A DNA stretch of 64,000 nt from GM7GCV1 sp965221105 (GTDB lineage Bacteria > Pseudomonadota > Gammaproteobacteria > Pseudomonadales > GM7GCV1). The stretch is taken from positions 2,480,001-2,544,000 of the forward strand of contig OZ244871.1 in assembly GCA_965221105.1 (NCBI GenBank), written 5' to 3'. Under the pieces are notes generated by a model. That model was given only the letters and a program-made list of their open reading frames with translations. It was not told where the DNA came from and ran no database searches. Position numbers and translations under genes: made by a program. Shown here piece after piece: positions 1 to 8,518 of the stretch. Every line of letters starts with the position of its first letter. Within the stretch, counting starts at the first letter, position 1.

Positions 1-456
1 CCCAACCCTTAAATCTATGTCTTCTTGGGTCGTTGTACTGGTATATTGGCCAGCAATTACTTGAGATCCCCCTTTCAACTTTATGGTATGAGTGTCACCC
101 GGATTAATCGTCCCACATCCTCCATATTTCTCATAGAAATTATCGGATTTACCATCGGGGTTACAATATTTACCAATCTCCCATCCATCATTCGGTTTCC
201 AGAGAGTTTGATCATCCCAGAATTGAGAATTTCGGAGATGAAAGTCATTAACACTGACTGTTACGGAATTGTGGTTCACATTATTAAAACTAAAAAGACA
301 ATCTGGAGAACAGGTCCGCTTCTCGAAATTTTCGAGCGTATGCACTCCGCTCTGCGTTGAATAGCATGCACCCGGTCCCGCCAACCATGCATGTGCGGAC
401 GTTGTCAGTACCAATGCCGTCACAGAGGCGGCAAACATCATCAATTTTCGTCTCAT
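1..456 (-). CDS. Exported protein, 3' end beyond window
   Basis: Reading the minus strand from an ATG at 456 gives an uninterrupted frame that leaves the window at base 1 after 152 codons, so the C-terminus is missing. The first ~24 residues are a classical Sec signal peptide: two arginines and a lysine, then a hydrophobic stretch ending in TTSAHA, with a likely cut before WLAG. The mature part is polar, rich in Asn, Gly and Asp, and has at least five cysteines (for example GACYS, KRTCSPDCLF and GGCGTI), which suggests a disulphide-bonded secreted or periplasmic domain. I do not recognise the family. The upstream SD is weak (GGGAA). Open frame plus signal peptide make it a probable real gene. 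Confidence 0.6.
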   Translation of the reverse strand, partial: MRRKLMMFAASVTALVLTTSAHAWLAGPGACYSTQSGVHTLENFEKRTCSPDCLFSFNNVNHNSVTVSVNDFHLRNSQFWDDQTLWKPNDGWEIGKYCNPDGKSDNFYEKYGGCGTINPGDTHTIKLKGGSQVIAGQYTSTTTQEDIDLRVG

Positions 457-778
457 AAGTTGGAGTTCCCAAAGATCTTGATTATACAGATTTTCCTGAT
501 GAACGGCTACCACTCCAATGACAACCCTGAACACAAGGCGAATCTATTCTTTTTTCGGTAACTGTTCAGCACCCAAAATACCCAATATTTGGGGCTTACA
601 TACTTAACTACACAACAAATGTTCTTAAAAATAACAAGTTAACAAGCGGCAAACAGGCTGGAACTGGATGAAATGGTGATGAAAGTGCGAGAAGATTGAT
701 CCATGGAGACAGCGGGAAATAGAAAAAGTCGGGGATTCAATGACTTAAGTTGTGTAATTAAGTATATAGGCCCCTTAA
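457..778. other. Non-coding stretch
   Basis: No convincing gene is seen. The sequence is AT-rich between 540 and 640 and should contain the promoter of the minus-strand exported protein. A GTAACTGTTCAGCACCC string at 558-574 resembles the GTAA-type ends of IS66-family elements, but no partner end was found. Confidence 0.4.
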
Positions 779-1112
779 AATTACCGCGGCCATTATTGCT
801 GCCACTGTCACCAGTATTGACCAGAAGAGTACTGCAACTGTGGCCTTTTTCTTTCCGGCAGTCTGCCCACCAGAACGCTTTCCAGCGCCTCAGGTGGTCA
901 TTCGAAGTCACATCTTCCGCCGTATACCTGCACGGTGGGAACCGCTGGCTCAACAGGTTGGAGGCAGCCAGAACCGGTGTGGCGGTTTTTCCTGCGCTTC
1001 GGTATGGATATGCGGTCCTTCCTGGAGTTGTGAGGCTTATTTCAACATCTTGATCCAGGTGCCTGGTTCAGCTTCACCAGAGGGGTAATAGCCGTTTATG
1101 AGTCTGAGCTGC
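779..1112. repeat. Direct repeat copy 1 (left)
   Basis: This 334-bp block matches 4450-4793 with scattered substitutions and a few small indels. It carries the last ~25 codons of the M48 protease gene (1037-1112, minus strand) and about 260 bp beyond its stop. The minus strand also encodes a short hydrophobic helix (AVLFWSILVTVAAIMAAVI), which is shifted relative to the other copy by a 5-T versus 6-T run. Homology stops abruptly at 779 and 1112. A GAGCTGC/GCAGCTC inverted repeat (1105-1127) sits on the right junction. Confidence 0.85.
1037..1112 (-). pseudogene. 3' fragment of M48 protease gene
   Basis: The minus strand encodes about 25 codons nearly identical to the end of the full M48 protease at 4718-6154 (LINGYYPSGEAEPGTWIKM, then a stop). 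It has no start or catalytic part and is a by-product of the direct repeat. Confidence 0.75.
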
Positions 1113-1731
1113 AACCGGAGCAGCTCAGTGTTGCGGCCCGCTTTCTCAGGCGGGGCGGACTAGGCATCAACCCTGTTCGCGCCTCCTCCTGGGATGTTCT
1201 CGAATTGCCGGGCCGCACTATCAGGCAATAAGATCTCTTGGGAGCGTCGCTGCCGGGAGGTACCCGCACTGGTACCTGAGGGCGGAAAGGATAACTCTGA
1301 ACCCGGCTCAGCAGCACTGGTCGCGACGGCGTGCCAACTCATGCAGCACTGCTGTCGCAACCTCCGGATTCCCTGCAAAGTAGTCTGCCGCATTACCGCG
1401 CAGGGGAGAAATGATCCAGATAAATCAGACCTCAGCGATGTCGACTAAAAAGCTCGGTAATGCTTGTTGTGCCTGAGTTGATGCGGATAATACGTGTACA
1501 ATTATTGTGCAGGTGTTTGCGGACTGTGCTACCTAGGGTCTACCACCTCGATCTTGAGTATGCGTATTTAATTTTGCAGCCTGCGTCCAGATGTCCAATC
1601 TCGTTCTCATCTGATTTAAGTTCATTTCCAAGCATTAATCGGCAGCGTTGTTTTTGCAAAAATAAATGTTTTATTTATAAGATATAAAATATAGACTCAT
1701 AAAAGCAAGCGAACTGTGCCTTGGGTGAGTG
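1113..1731. other. Gene-poor stretch with decayed reading frames
   Basis: Only short frames occur here. A plus-strand frame (about 1100-1228) and a minus-strand frame (about 1316-1406, containing GNAADYFAGNPEVATAVLHE) look protein-like but have no recognisable family, so they may be gene fragments. The last 80 bases are AT-rich, with an imperfect palindrome (AAATAAA...TTTATTT near 1662-1680). That could hold the promoter or an operator of the ATPase gene that follows. Confidence 0.35.
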
Positions 1732-2976
1732 ATGATAAAGCGGCAATTGAATGCACATATTCTGGAGGCATTGAGGGGTTTCCCCGTTGTGTATGTGAAT
1801 GGTCCCAGGCAAGCGGGCAAGAGTACGCTCGTCCGATGGCTCGCCAGCAAAAAGTGGCCAGCTGAATATGTGACCTTTGATGAGGCCTCCATGTTGGGCG
1901 CAGCAGAGGCCAACCCCGAAAGCTTCCTGCGTGCCTGCGAGCACAACCTGATTCTTGATGAAGTGCAGATGGCTCCGGGTTTGTTTCGTGCGCTGAAAAT
2001 TCTGGTGGATGAGGCGCGTCTTGAAAACAAGCAGACCGCCAATGGTCGACATTTATTGACAGGCTCTGCCAATATCATGGCGCTGCCCAAATTATCCGAT
2101 GCCTTGGTCGGGCGGATGCGTGTATTGACTCTGTATCCGCTGTCTGCTTGTGAAGTTATGGGTGGGACAGGTGATTTCTTGGCAAGGCTGATGGAAAACA
2201 GATTTGAGCTAGGAACTACTGATCGAAAAGCACCTGTGGTCGAGGTTATAAAAAAAGCGACATTCCCAGAAATCACGGATCAGGGCGCAGGACAGCGTCG
2301 GCAATGGTTCGAAAGTTATATTACGACGATTTTACAGCGGGACATAAGACAGATCAGCGATATTTCCAAGCTGGGTGTTCTGCCGAACTTGCTAAAAGTA
2401 ATGGCCAATCGCGCTGGCGGCTTGGTAAACGAGGCCGACATTGGCCGTTCTATCGGCCAAAATGCGGTGACAACAAAGAATTATCGCGTCCTGCTCCAAA
2501 TGATGTTTCTCACCTTCGATATACATCCCTGGTTCAGAAACATTGGTAAACGTCTGGTCAAATCGCCAAAAAGCTATGTTGTTGATACAGCGCTGCTATG
2601 TCATTTACAGCAAATCGATATCGATCAGGCTGAAGTGCTCGACCCCCGGGCATTTGGGCATGTCTTCGAAAACTTTGTCGCGACGGAATTGTTAAAACAT
2701 CTGTCCAGCGCTGATATCAGTGCCCAGTTGCATCACTTTAGAACCAGCGATGGTAAAGAAGTTGATTTTGTATTGGAGCGTCCTGACGGCAGCTTGGCAG
2801 CTATCGAAGTGAAAGGGCGCGACGCGGTCAATATCGATGATTTTAAAGGGCTGAAAGAGTTGAACAATCAGGTTGGCGACAGCTTCCTTAGCGGTATTGT
2901 GATCTATCGAGGTAATAAAACCATCCCCTTTGGTGACAAACTTTGGGCTGTGCCCGTCGAGATGCTTTGGGTATGA
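1732..2976 (+). CDS. AAA_14 / DUF4143 ATP-binding protein
   Basis: This is a 414-aa protein of the AAA_14 plus DUF4143 family. Walker A is GPRQAGKST (residues 24-32) and Walker B is LILDEVQ (73-79). The C-terminal half has the EVDFVLE...AIEVKG pattern typical of DUF4143, which resembles a PD-(D/E)xK nuclease core. Length and domain order are normal and the frame is intact. These proteins are common singletons in accessory DNA; their role is unsettled, and some sit in defence or toxin-like loci. The ATG at 1732 was chosen over the adjoining GTG at 1729; GGGTGAG lies just upstream. The gene is alone, inside the block bounded by the two ~340-bp repeats. Confidence 0.9.
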   Translation: MIKRQLNAHILEALRGFPVVYVNGPRQAGKSTLVRWLASKKWPAEYVTFDEASMLGAAEANPESFLRACEHNLILDEVQMAPGLFRALKILVDEARLENKQTANGRHLLTGSANIMALPKLSDALVGRMRVLTLYPLSACEVMGGTGDFLARLMENRFELGTTDRKAPVVEVIKKATFPEITDQGAGQRRQWFESYITTILQRDIRQISDISKLGVLPNLLKVMANRAGGLVNEADIGRSIGQNAVTTKNYRVLLQMMFLTFDIHPWFRNIGKRLVKSPKSYVVDTALLCHLQQIDIDQAEVLDPRAFGHVFENFVATELLKHLSSADISAQLHHFRTSDGKEVDFVLERPDGSLAAIEVKGRDAVNIDDFKGLKELNNQVGDSFLSGIVIYRGNKTIPFGDKLWAVPVEMLWV

Positions 2977-3239
2977 CACAGAAAAAATGTATCGAGACTG
3001 TAGTATGTGTGTACAGCCGCATATGCGTGTGCTGAATCTACCCGGACACTGCTATTGCCGTGCAACTGGATTTAGGAGACTTGTGCGCACCGAAACGCGA
3101 GATTCAGATCGTTCTGGCCGGAAATCCTTCAAAATGGGTAACCATGGGTTAGTTGTATACTTTCTACCGGTCTGTCAATTAAGCTGATATCGGGATGAAG
3201 AAGTTCTGACTGCAGTCACTGTCGGTCTGAGTTTGTATG

Positions 3240-4096
3240 TCAAAAACCTTGAAAAAAATCTGGTTGTGGTCTGACTCTCTCAACAGATTCCGTGATCACT
3301 CCTAAATTAAGGTCTTTCAGAAGGTTGCAGAGGTCTGTGCCATCAATCAAGTCAATAGCTGGTGTCCCATCTCTTACAGCTTCACGTTCAGCACTTTTCG
3401 TAAACCCACCTGTCGTAATGAACAATCCCTTATCGGCATGACCAACCATTGCCCCCCCTGAGATCTCTAATTTCATGTGCTCCAACTGAGCCAGCGTATT
3501 TCTTGCATTGAAATCGAACATGAAAGGAAATGAGATTGACGCGTAATACCCCAGCACCGTCAATACCTCCGTCACCTGAACGGCCTGTGACTTCAACCTT
3601 TACAAACCCTGACTCTCTAAGAACGCGTTGGCAAAGACGCTCAAATGCGTCGGGTTTGATTTCCCTGATAATACTGAGAAGCTCTTCTTTCCAGTCTTTG
3701 TCATCAGCAGTATTCTCGCCCTGTTCAGTGTTGGCCTTTCGCGGTTGCTTAGCTACATTCCTTTTTTCGCTTTTTCGTTGTTCACGGACAAGTTCACGAA
3801 TCTTTTCTTTCGTTTGGATTGTTCGTCCATTATTCTGTGATTATCCAGATGCCTTTTGAGACATTGTCTACTGCACCCACAATCTTCAGGTCTGTGCGTG
3901 CCCATGCAGCGCGATAATTAAATTCAGAGCGTGGTCCTTCTCCGTGAGGGATATCAAGAATCTCATCGGGCAGATTTAAATCATCAGCTATTCTCTCTAA
4001 AAGCTCTTTGATCGAGGCAGAACCGCCACTTTCATCCAGTGCCCTGAGAGTGGGCCAATGCAATTCCTCTCTCTTGGGTAGTTGGGCTTTTGTCAT
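3240..4096 (-). pseudogene. mrr: Mrr-type restriction endonuclease, frameshifted
   Basis: Joined across frames, the minus strand encodes a whole Mrr protein, a type IV restriction enzyme that cuts methylated DNA. The N-terminal winged-helix part (4096 to 3830, WPTLRALDE to KGIWIITE) hits a TAA. The sequence continues in another frame with a charged linker and the start of the nuclease domain (DAFERLCQRVLRESGF, then GDGGIDG and an HVRFQCKKYAG segment). It shifts again at a run of seven Cs (3452-3458) into the last part (ADKGLFITTGGFTKSAEREA to the stop at 3240). The catalytic D...QxK residues are still present. Two independent breaks mean it is probably inactive, although the C-run break could be a sequencing error or phase-variable. 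Confidence 0.8.
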
Positions 4097-4449
4097 GACC
4101 TTCCCCAATTTTGCTAGCTTCAGTTCTCATAACAGCAGTGCCATATGAGAATGCACAGATTTACCGGTATTTTTCGGCCTCACCCCATAAGGACAACCAG
4201 CCCTTGCCATACCCCGCGAATTGATGGAATGTGTGTCCAATGACATTTGACCAAAAGTGCGAGATTGATTGATTAAGGACTGTTCCACAAGAACAGCAAG
4301 GCAGTGGAGGATCGGGTCAACGACCGGCCTGGGCAAGGTGCCTGGATATCGCATATCTTGGGAGGTGTTCGCAGCAGCCGTCCCTTCATTCGGGTTACAC
4401 ATTCATTCAAAAATAGCGGCGACTGTTGCACTTCGGACTGGAAGCGGGG
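4097..4449. other. Gene-free stretch
   Basis: Nothing recognisable is coded here. A minus-strand frame entering from the adjoining repeat carries a hydrophobic helix and then runs into this unrelated sequence, so the join probably created a chimeric, non-functional frame. Confidence 0.35.
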
Positions 4450-4793
4450 AATTACCGCGGCCATTATTGCTGCTACTGTCACCAGTATTGACCAGAAGAG
4501 TACTGCAGTTGCAGCCTTTTTTCTTTCCGGGAGTGTGCCCACCAGAACGCTTTCCAGCGCCTCAGGTGGTCATTTGAAGTCACATCTTCCGCCGTAATAC
4601 CGTAATACCTGCACGGTGGGAACCGCTGGCTCAACAGGTTGGAGGCAGCCAGAACCGGTGTGGCGGTTTTTCCTGCACTTCGGCATGGATATGCGGTCCT
4701 TTCCGGAGTTGTGAGGCTTATTTCACCATCTTGATCCAGGTGCCTGGTTCAGCTTCACCAGAGGGGTAATAGCCGTTTATGAGTCTGAGCTGC
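4450..4793. repeat. Direct repeat copy 2 (right)
   Basis: This is the partner of 779-1112. It includes the true 3' end of the M48 protease gene and the DNA beyond it, plus an extra ~9 bases (duplicated CGTAATAC). Here the small hydrophobic minus-strand frame is unbroken because the T run is six long. The two copies lie ~3.67 kb apart in the same orientation and enclose the ATPase and mrr genes. Confidence 0.85.
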
Positions 4794-6154
4794 TGCTCCG
4801 AATGGCGGCCAATGGCATGATCAGCCGCCAGATCAGCAAAGGTTTCCCCGGGCTTGAGCCGGTGGTAGTAGATTCTGCGGATCTTGTCCGGCGGGAAATC
4901 ATGATTTTCAGCGCGCCTGAAGCTTCTGATAACGGCCAGGACGGTTTTGTCCTGCTCGTCCGACAGAGGCACCGGCACCGGTGCCTCAAAGTAGTATTCG
5001 TATGAACCTGATTTGATAACAGCGACGCGCTTGTCACCTGCATCGGTTTCTACAAATGCATAAGCAGCCTCGTCCTTCCGAGTCCTGTTATCATACAGTG
5101 CTGTGGGCTTGCGAAGCATGTCTACGCGGTGCCTGCTTCTGAGCAAATCTTCGGCACTCGCATCCTTTTCCTGAGGTCTGGCTACACTGACTTCCATCGT
5201 GATCCCGTCTGAAGATATCAGCACAATTTTTTGACCCTGGGTTGAGCGCTGCCAGTCGTCAGGATAGATGAAAGTCACACCAAGAGAGCGGGTAGCATAC
5301 CGGGCATAGCCGGGTGGAGCGAGGGTGGTGTCATTGTCACCAAAGACCATGCCATCCGTCTTCTTGCGGTATATATCCCGCCCTCTGAAATCTTCGCCAG
5401 GCGGCAGCTGTCCCGCCTGACCGACCACTTGCCGCAGGCGTGTGTCGTTCCTGGGGTGCGATGCAAAAACTCCGTGGTAGGTACTGGGTGCCCTGCCGGC
5501 TTCGCGGCCCTTGAGGATGCTGAATCGCTCGTGGTTCTTGAGAACACCGAGCACTTCCATCATGGCGCGGGGATCGTAACCGCTCCGGTACAGATACCTG
5601 GCACCAAATTCATCCGCCTCAAGTTCCATTTCCCGGCCGTAGCCGCTGACACGCGCTGCGTTTTCCAGTTGTATGGCTTGGCCAACATTGGAATTCAGTG
5701 TTGCGATACTGGCGACAAAGGCAGTGACATCACCCAAGCGCTGTTGACTGCGCCTTTTGGTGGCGTGGCGACGGGTTACGTGTGCTATTTCGTGTGCCAG
5801 AACGGCCGCCAACTGGGCCTCGGAAGTCAGGTAGCTGAGCAATCCGCGATTGACATAGATATACCCCCCAGGCAGGGCGAATGCGTTGATATCAGGGCTG
5901 TCGATTATAAAGAAATGGTATTCGATTTCAGGCCAGTCACTGTTCGCCGCGAGCTTCCGTCCGACAGAGGTCACATAGGCGTTGAGCTCATCGTTCTGGT
6001 AAAAGTGCGTGGTCTCCAGAAGTTTTTCATGCTCCCTGCGGCCGAGCTTGACCTCGCTGTCCTCGGCAACGAGCCGATCTGAGGCGAGCAGGATTGTGCA
6101 GTTCAATGCGACCAACAGCAGTGCGCGGATGCTTTGCCTGAGTGAGATACACAT
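4718..6154 (-). CDS. Periplasmic M48 zinc metalloprotease
   Basis: This 478-aa protein has a signal sequence (about residues 1-30) and a peptidase M48 domain. The zinc motif HEIAH lies near residue 140, and the third ligand is in the downstream ELEADEFGARYLY segment, which also has the usual D of the family. A C-terminal ~50-residue stretch (YHRLKPGETFADLAADHA) looks like a LysM-type module. It probably acts in envelope protein quality control, like BepA or LoiP. It is the last gene of a thirteen-gene minus-strand set, 9 bp after the lipoprotein gene upstream. The ATG at 6154 is preferred over the TTG at 6157. Its 3' end is duplicated at 1037-1112. Confidence 0.88.
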   Translation of the reverse strand: MCISLRQSIRALLLVALNCTILLASDRLVAEDSEVKLGRREHEKLLETTHFYQNDELNAYVTSVGRKLAANSDWPEIEYHFFIIDSPDINAFALPGGYIYVNRGLLSYLTSEAQLAAVLAHEIAHVTRRHATKRRSQQRLGDVTAFVASIATLNSNVGQAIQLENAARVSGYGREMELEADEFGARYLYRSGYDPRAMMEVLGVLKNHERFSILKGREAGRAPSTYHGVFASHPRNDTRLRQVVGQAGQLPPGEDFRGRDIYRKKTDGMVFGDNDTTLAPPGYARYATRSLGVTFIYPDDWQRSTQGQKIVLISSDGITMEVSVARPQEKDASAEDLLRSRHRVDMLRKPTALYDNRTRKDEAAYAFVETDAGDKRVAVIKSGSYEYYFEAPVPVPLSDEQDKTVLAVIRSFRRAENHDFPPDKIRRIYYHRLKPGETFADLAADHAIGRHSEQQLRLINGYYPSGEAEPGTWIKMVK

Positions 6155-6163
6155 CAATTGATT

Positions 6164-6838
6164 CTAGCCCCGGCCCGCCGGTTCAAAAAAAGCACTGAGC
6201 TGTTTTCCCAAGCCATCACAGGCATTAGTCTGCACTTGCGCCAACAGTGGAATGGGAATGATAATAGCGGGCATATACGAGGTACCCTTGGCGTCCGTGC
6301 TTATGCGTCCGGCTTCGCGCGTATTTCGAAAATCCCAGATACTGGTTTCGTAGTCACTTTCGTTCTCCCAAGTTCCAAAACCAAAACATCCGCCGCCGCC
6401 CGGGCCTATGGCACAACTCATGGAACCTGCCTGGCTGGTTGTTTCAGTAGCACCTTCGATCCATACCATGTACTTGATGTTCAGGCTTTCGATCTCAGAG
6501 CGGATCAAGGGCTCTTCAAGAATGCGCAAAAACTTGTTGATATTGAGCGGCGCGGTGCGAGGTTCGAACCAGGGATAGAGCCGATTTGTAAATTCAGTGG
6601 CAGGCACGACCGAGAGACCGTCGATATTCCGCCTCAGATTTTGTGCAACGCAGTCAACCAGTTCAGGTTCGGTTTCGTAGTCTGGTGAGTGATGGCGACC
6701 CAGAACCACAACTGCATCGGCACTTGGGTCAATACTGGTCTCTTCCCAGCGCATTTCATCGATGGTGACGCTGGTGCAGCCACCAAGCACAAAAAGCAGC
6801 AGTGTGTAGAGTAGTGAACTTGATCGAATCCTGCTCAT
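6164..6838 (-). CDS. Predicted lipoprotein, unknown family
   Basis: This 224-aa protein has a short signal peptide ending in the lipobox LGGC (Cys at about residue 21), so it is probably a lipoprotein. The mature part begins TSVTIDEMRWEE and contains a Gly-rich loop with two Cys (CAIGPGGGGCFGFG). I do not recognise a domain. Its start codon shares a base with the stop of the gene upstream (TGATG), which predicts coupled translation, and the protease gene follows 9 bp after its stop. Location and lipidation suggest an envelope subunit of the same machine as its neighbours. Confidence 0.75.
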   Translation of the reverse strand: MSRIRSSSLLYTLLLFVLGGCTSVTIDEMRWEETSIDPSADAVVVLGRHHSPDYETEPELVDCVAQNLRRNIDGLSVVPATEFTNRLYPWFEPRTAPLNINKFLRILEEPLIRSEIESLNIKYMVWIEGATETTSQAGSMSCAIGPGGGGCFGFGTWENESDYETSIWDFRNTREAGRISTDAKGTSYMPAIIIPIPLLAQVQTNACDGLGKQLSAFFEPAGRG

Positions 6839-7488
6839 CAGTCAGTCCCGGAGATGCCTGATTCTGCGTGTTCATTGAGCCAGGCCTGAATGCCAGGTTG
6901 ACGGGCAAAGCCGATACTCAATTGAACCCCTATGTCCCTCAGCGCGATGCTTGTCGCCAGGTCCATGGCGGCTTGGGCAGATCGAACAAAGGCTGTTGGT
7001 GTTTTTCCGTATCCAGTGATCAGCCAGTCGGCAAGAGGCTGGCCATCATCAGCGGACACCTGCAAGCGGTATTTCAGCCAGACTTCATAGATTTCCGCCC
7101 GGGTTTCGCGCGGAATGGCATACTGAAAATCTTCAATATCCGGAACAATTCTCAGTCCTCTGGATTCCCCTTCCGGGCCGGAAAACAAATGGCTGATAAT
7201 GGTCTCAAAGAGATCTACCTGAGCCTCACCGATGCTCACCGAGATCTGGCGCCTTTCTTCATTGCTCTCAACAAAGGTGTAGTTTCGGAAATCTTCACTG
7301 ATTTCCAGAGTGACATGAACCGGAACGGGTTCTACCAGGGGGGTGGGGAAGTCTGCATCGACGACATAGCTGGTGCTGCACGCCTGAATCGATAGCAGAA
7401 ACGCGCCCATGCCCAATCGTTGTAATAGGGTACTCAACCTGCCCCATTGTGGCGACAGCGCTTTAGATGTCGAGGCTGAGTCTTTCAT
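6838..7488 (-). CDS. Predicted lipoprotein, unknown family
   Basis: This 216-aa protein has a long N-terminal region, then a hydrophobic segment ending in SIQAC (Cys at about residue 37), a likely lipobox. A start at the internal MGAFLLSIQAC is possible but would give an unusually short signal. The rest is a soluble alpha/beta-looking domain. A predicted amphipathic stretch (AMDLATSIALRDIGVQLS) is close to the C-terminus. No family was recognised. It overlaps the next lipoprotein gene by one base and follows the VWA gene by 18 bp. Confidence 0.7.
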   Translation of the reverse strand: MKDSASTSKALSPQWGRLSTLLQRLGMGAFLLSIQACSTSYVVDADFPTPLVEPVPVHVTLEISEDFRNYTFVESNEERRQISVSIGEAQVDLFETIISHLFSGPEGESRGLRIVPDIEDFQYAIPRETRAEIYEVWLKYRLQVSADDGQPLADWLITGYGKTPTAFVRSAQAAMDLATSIALRDIGVQLSIGFARQPGIQAWLNEHAESGISGTD

Positions 7489-7506
7489 TTCGAGGTTTCA
7501 CAAGGG

Positions 7507-8505
7507 CTATCTGAAATCGTTCAGACCTACAAAGGTGCCGTTGTTTTGGTGTGCCAGTTCACGCATAAGGGCGGCAAATCGTGCTCCGGAGCTGTTCTGA
7601 CCCGCGTTACCCTGAAACTGCACGGGAAATCCGATGGCGTGAATCCTTACCATGGGTTCGCCTTCGGTGTGCTGGCGATTGAGTGCCTTGACTGTCTCCA
7701 GAACCGGGCCAAGGCTCTGTCCGGTAAAGTCGTCACCAAACACGAAAAGGCTTATTGTATGATCCGGCGAGTAGAATGCACGTATGGCTGCAGTAATACC
7801 CTCAACAGGGCTGCTATTGCTGAAAGGGTGCCAGGTTCGCAGCTGGTTAATCACAACCCGGCGTCTGGCGGGCGTATCGGGAATCCATTGGCCGCGATAG
7901 CTTTTGAACATGTATTGGCCCATGTCATTCATGACTTGCATGCCCTTGAGGTTCGGGTAGATATCAAGAATATTGACAATTTCGTCAACAACCCGGTTCC
8001 ACGCGTAGTTGTACATACTTCCGGACGTATCAATAATAAAAATGACGTATTCGGAATCCACTGGAATTCCACCGATTATATTGTTACGCCGCTGGTAGGC
8101 ATCACCCAGAAGTCGGCGCATCTCTTCGGAAAGCGACTGCAGGGCAATCCGCAGATCGGCCCGACGTTCCTCAACGTCGATGCTGGAAGTCTGCAAGTTG
8201 GCAAATTGCGACCCAGCCTTATCCAGATCGCCACGCAGTATGGCAACACGCCGATCCTCCAGATCCAGTTGTTCATGTTTAGCTGTCAATTCGCGTTCAA
8301 GATAGTCGATCTCGCCACGTAGCTGGAACAGTTCCTCCTGAAGCATCTTGATACGTCCGCCTCGCTGCAGATCAGAGCTTTCCAACAGATCGGGAATCCC
8401 GGTTCCGACAATGACCAGCAGCAGGATTATGGCACCGAAACCGCAGCAGATGATGTCCAGAAAAGCGATGCTGGTATCCTGAGAATTGCGGCGGAAACCT
8501 TTCAT
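7507..8505 (-). CDS. VWA protein with ExbD-like membrane helix (1)
   Basis: This is a 332-aa protein with one membrane helix near the N-terminus (about 14-36, FLDIICCGFGAIILLLVIV), then a coiled coil (about 50-135), then a von Willebrand A domain whose MIDAS begins DTSGSMY (near residue 158). The short polar N-terminus followed by FLD at the start of the helix is the arrangement in ExbD and TolR, where the Asp carries protons. This similarity is my reading of the sequence, not an established classification. The gene lies 13 bp after a paralogous VWA gene and downstream of an ExbB/TolQ-type channel gene. I infer a stator partner with a metal-dependent protein-binding head in place of the usual peptidoglycan- or TonB-binding part. 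Confidence 0.8.
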   Translation of the reverse strand: MKGFRRNSQDTSIAFLDIICCGFGAIILLLVIVGTGIPDLLESSDLQRGGRIKMLQEELFQLRGEIDYLERELTAKHEQLDLEDRRVAILRGDLDKAGSQFANLQTSSIDVEERRADLRIALQSLSEEMRRLLGDAYQRRNNIIGGIPVDSEYVIFIIDTSGSMYNYAWNRVVDEIVNILDIYPNLKGMQVMNDMGQYMFKSYRGQWIPDTPARRRVVINQLRTWHPFSNSSPVEGITAAIRAFYSPDHTISLFVFGDDFTGQSLGPVLETVKALNRQHTEGEPMVRIHAIGFPVQFQGNAGQNSSGARFAALMRELAHQNNGTFVGLNDFR

Positions 8506-8518
8506 TTCGGTACCTCGC

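Noticed and set aside
25..360. 111-codon plus-strand frame at the left edge
   Set aside because: The opposite strand encodes a signal-peptide protein with conserved-looking Cys pattern, which explains the openness.
6560..6580. GGTTCGAAC string like a tRNA T-loop
   Set aside because: It lies inside a lipoprotein gene and no acceptor or anticodon stem surrounds it.
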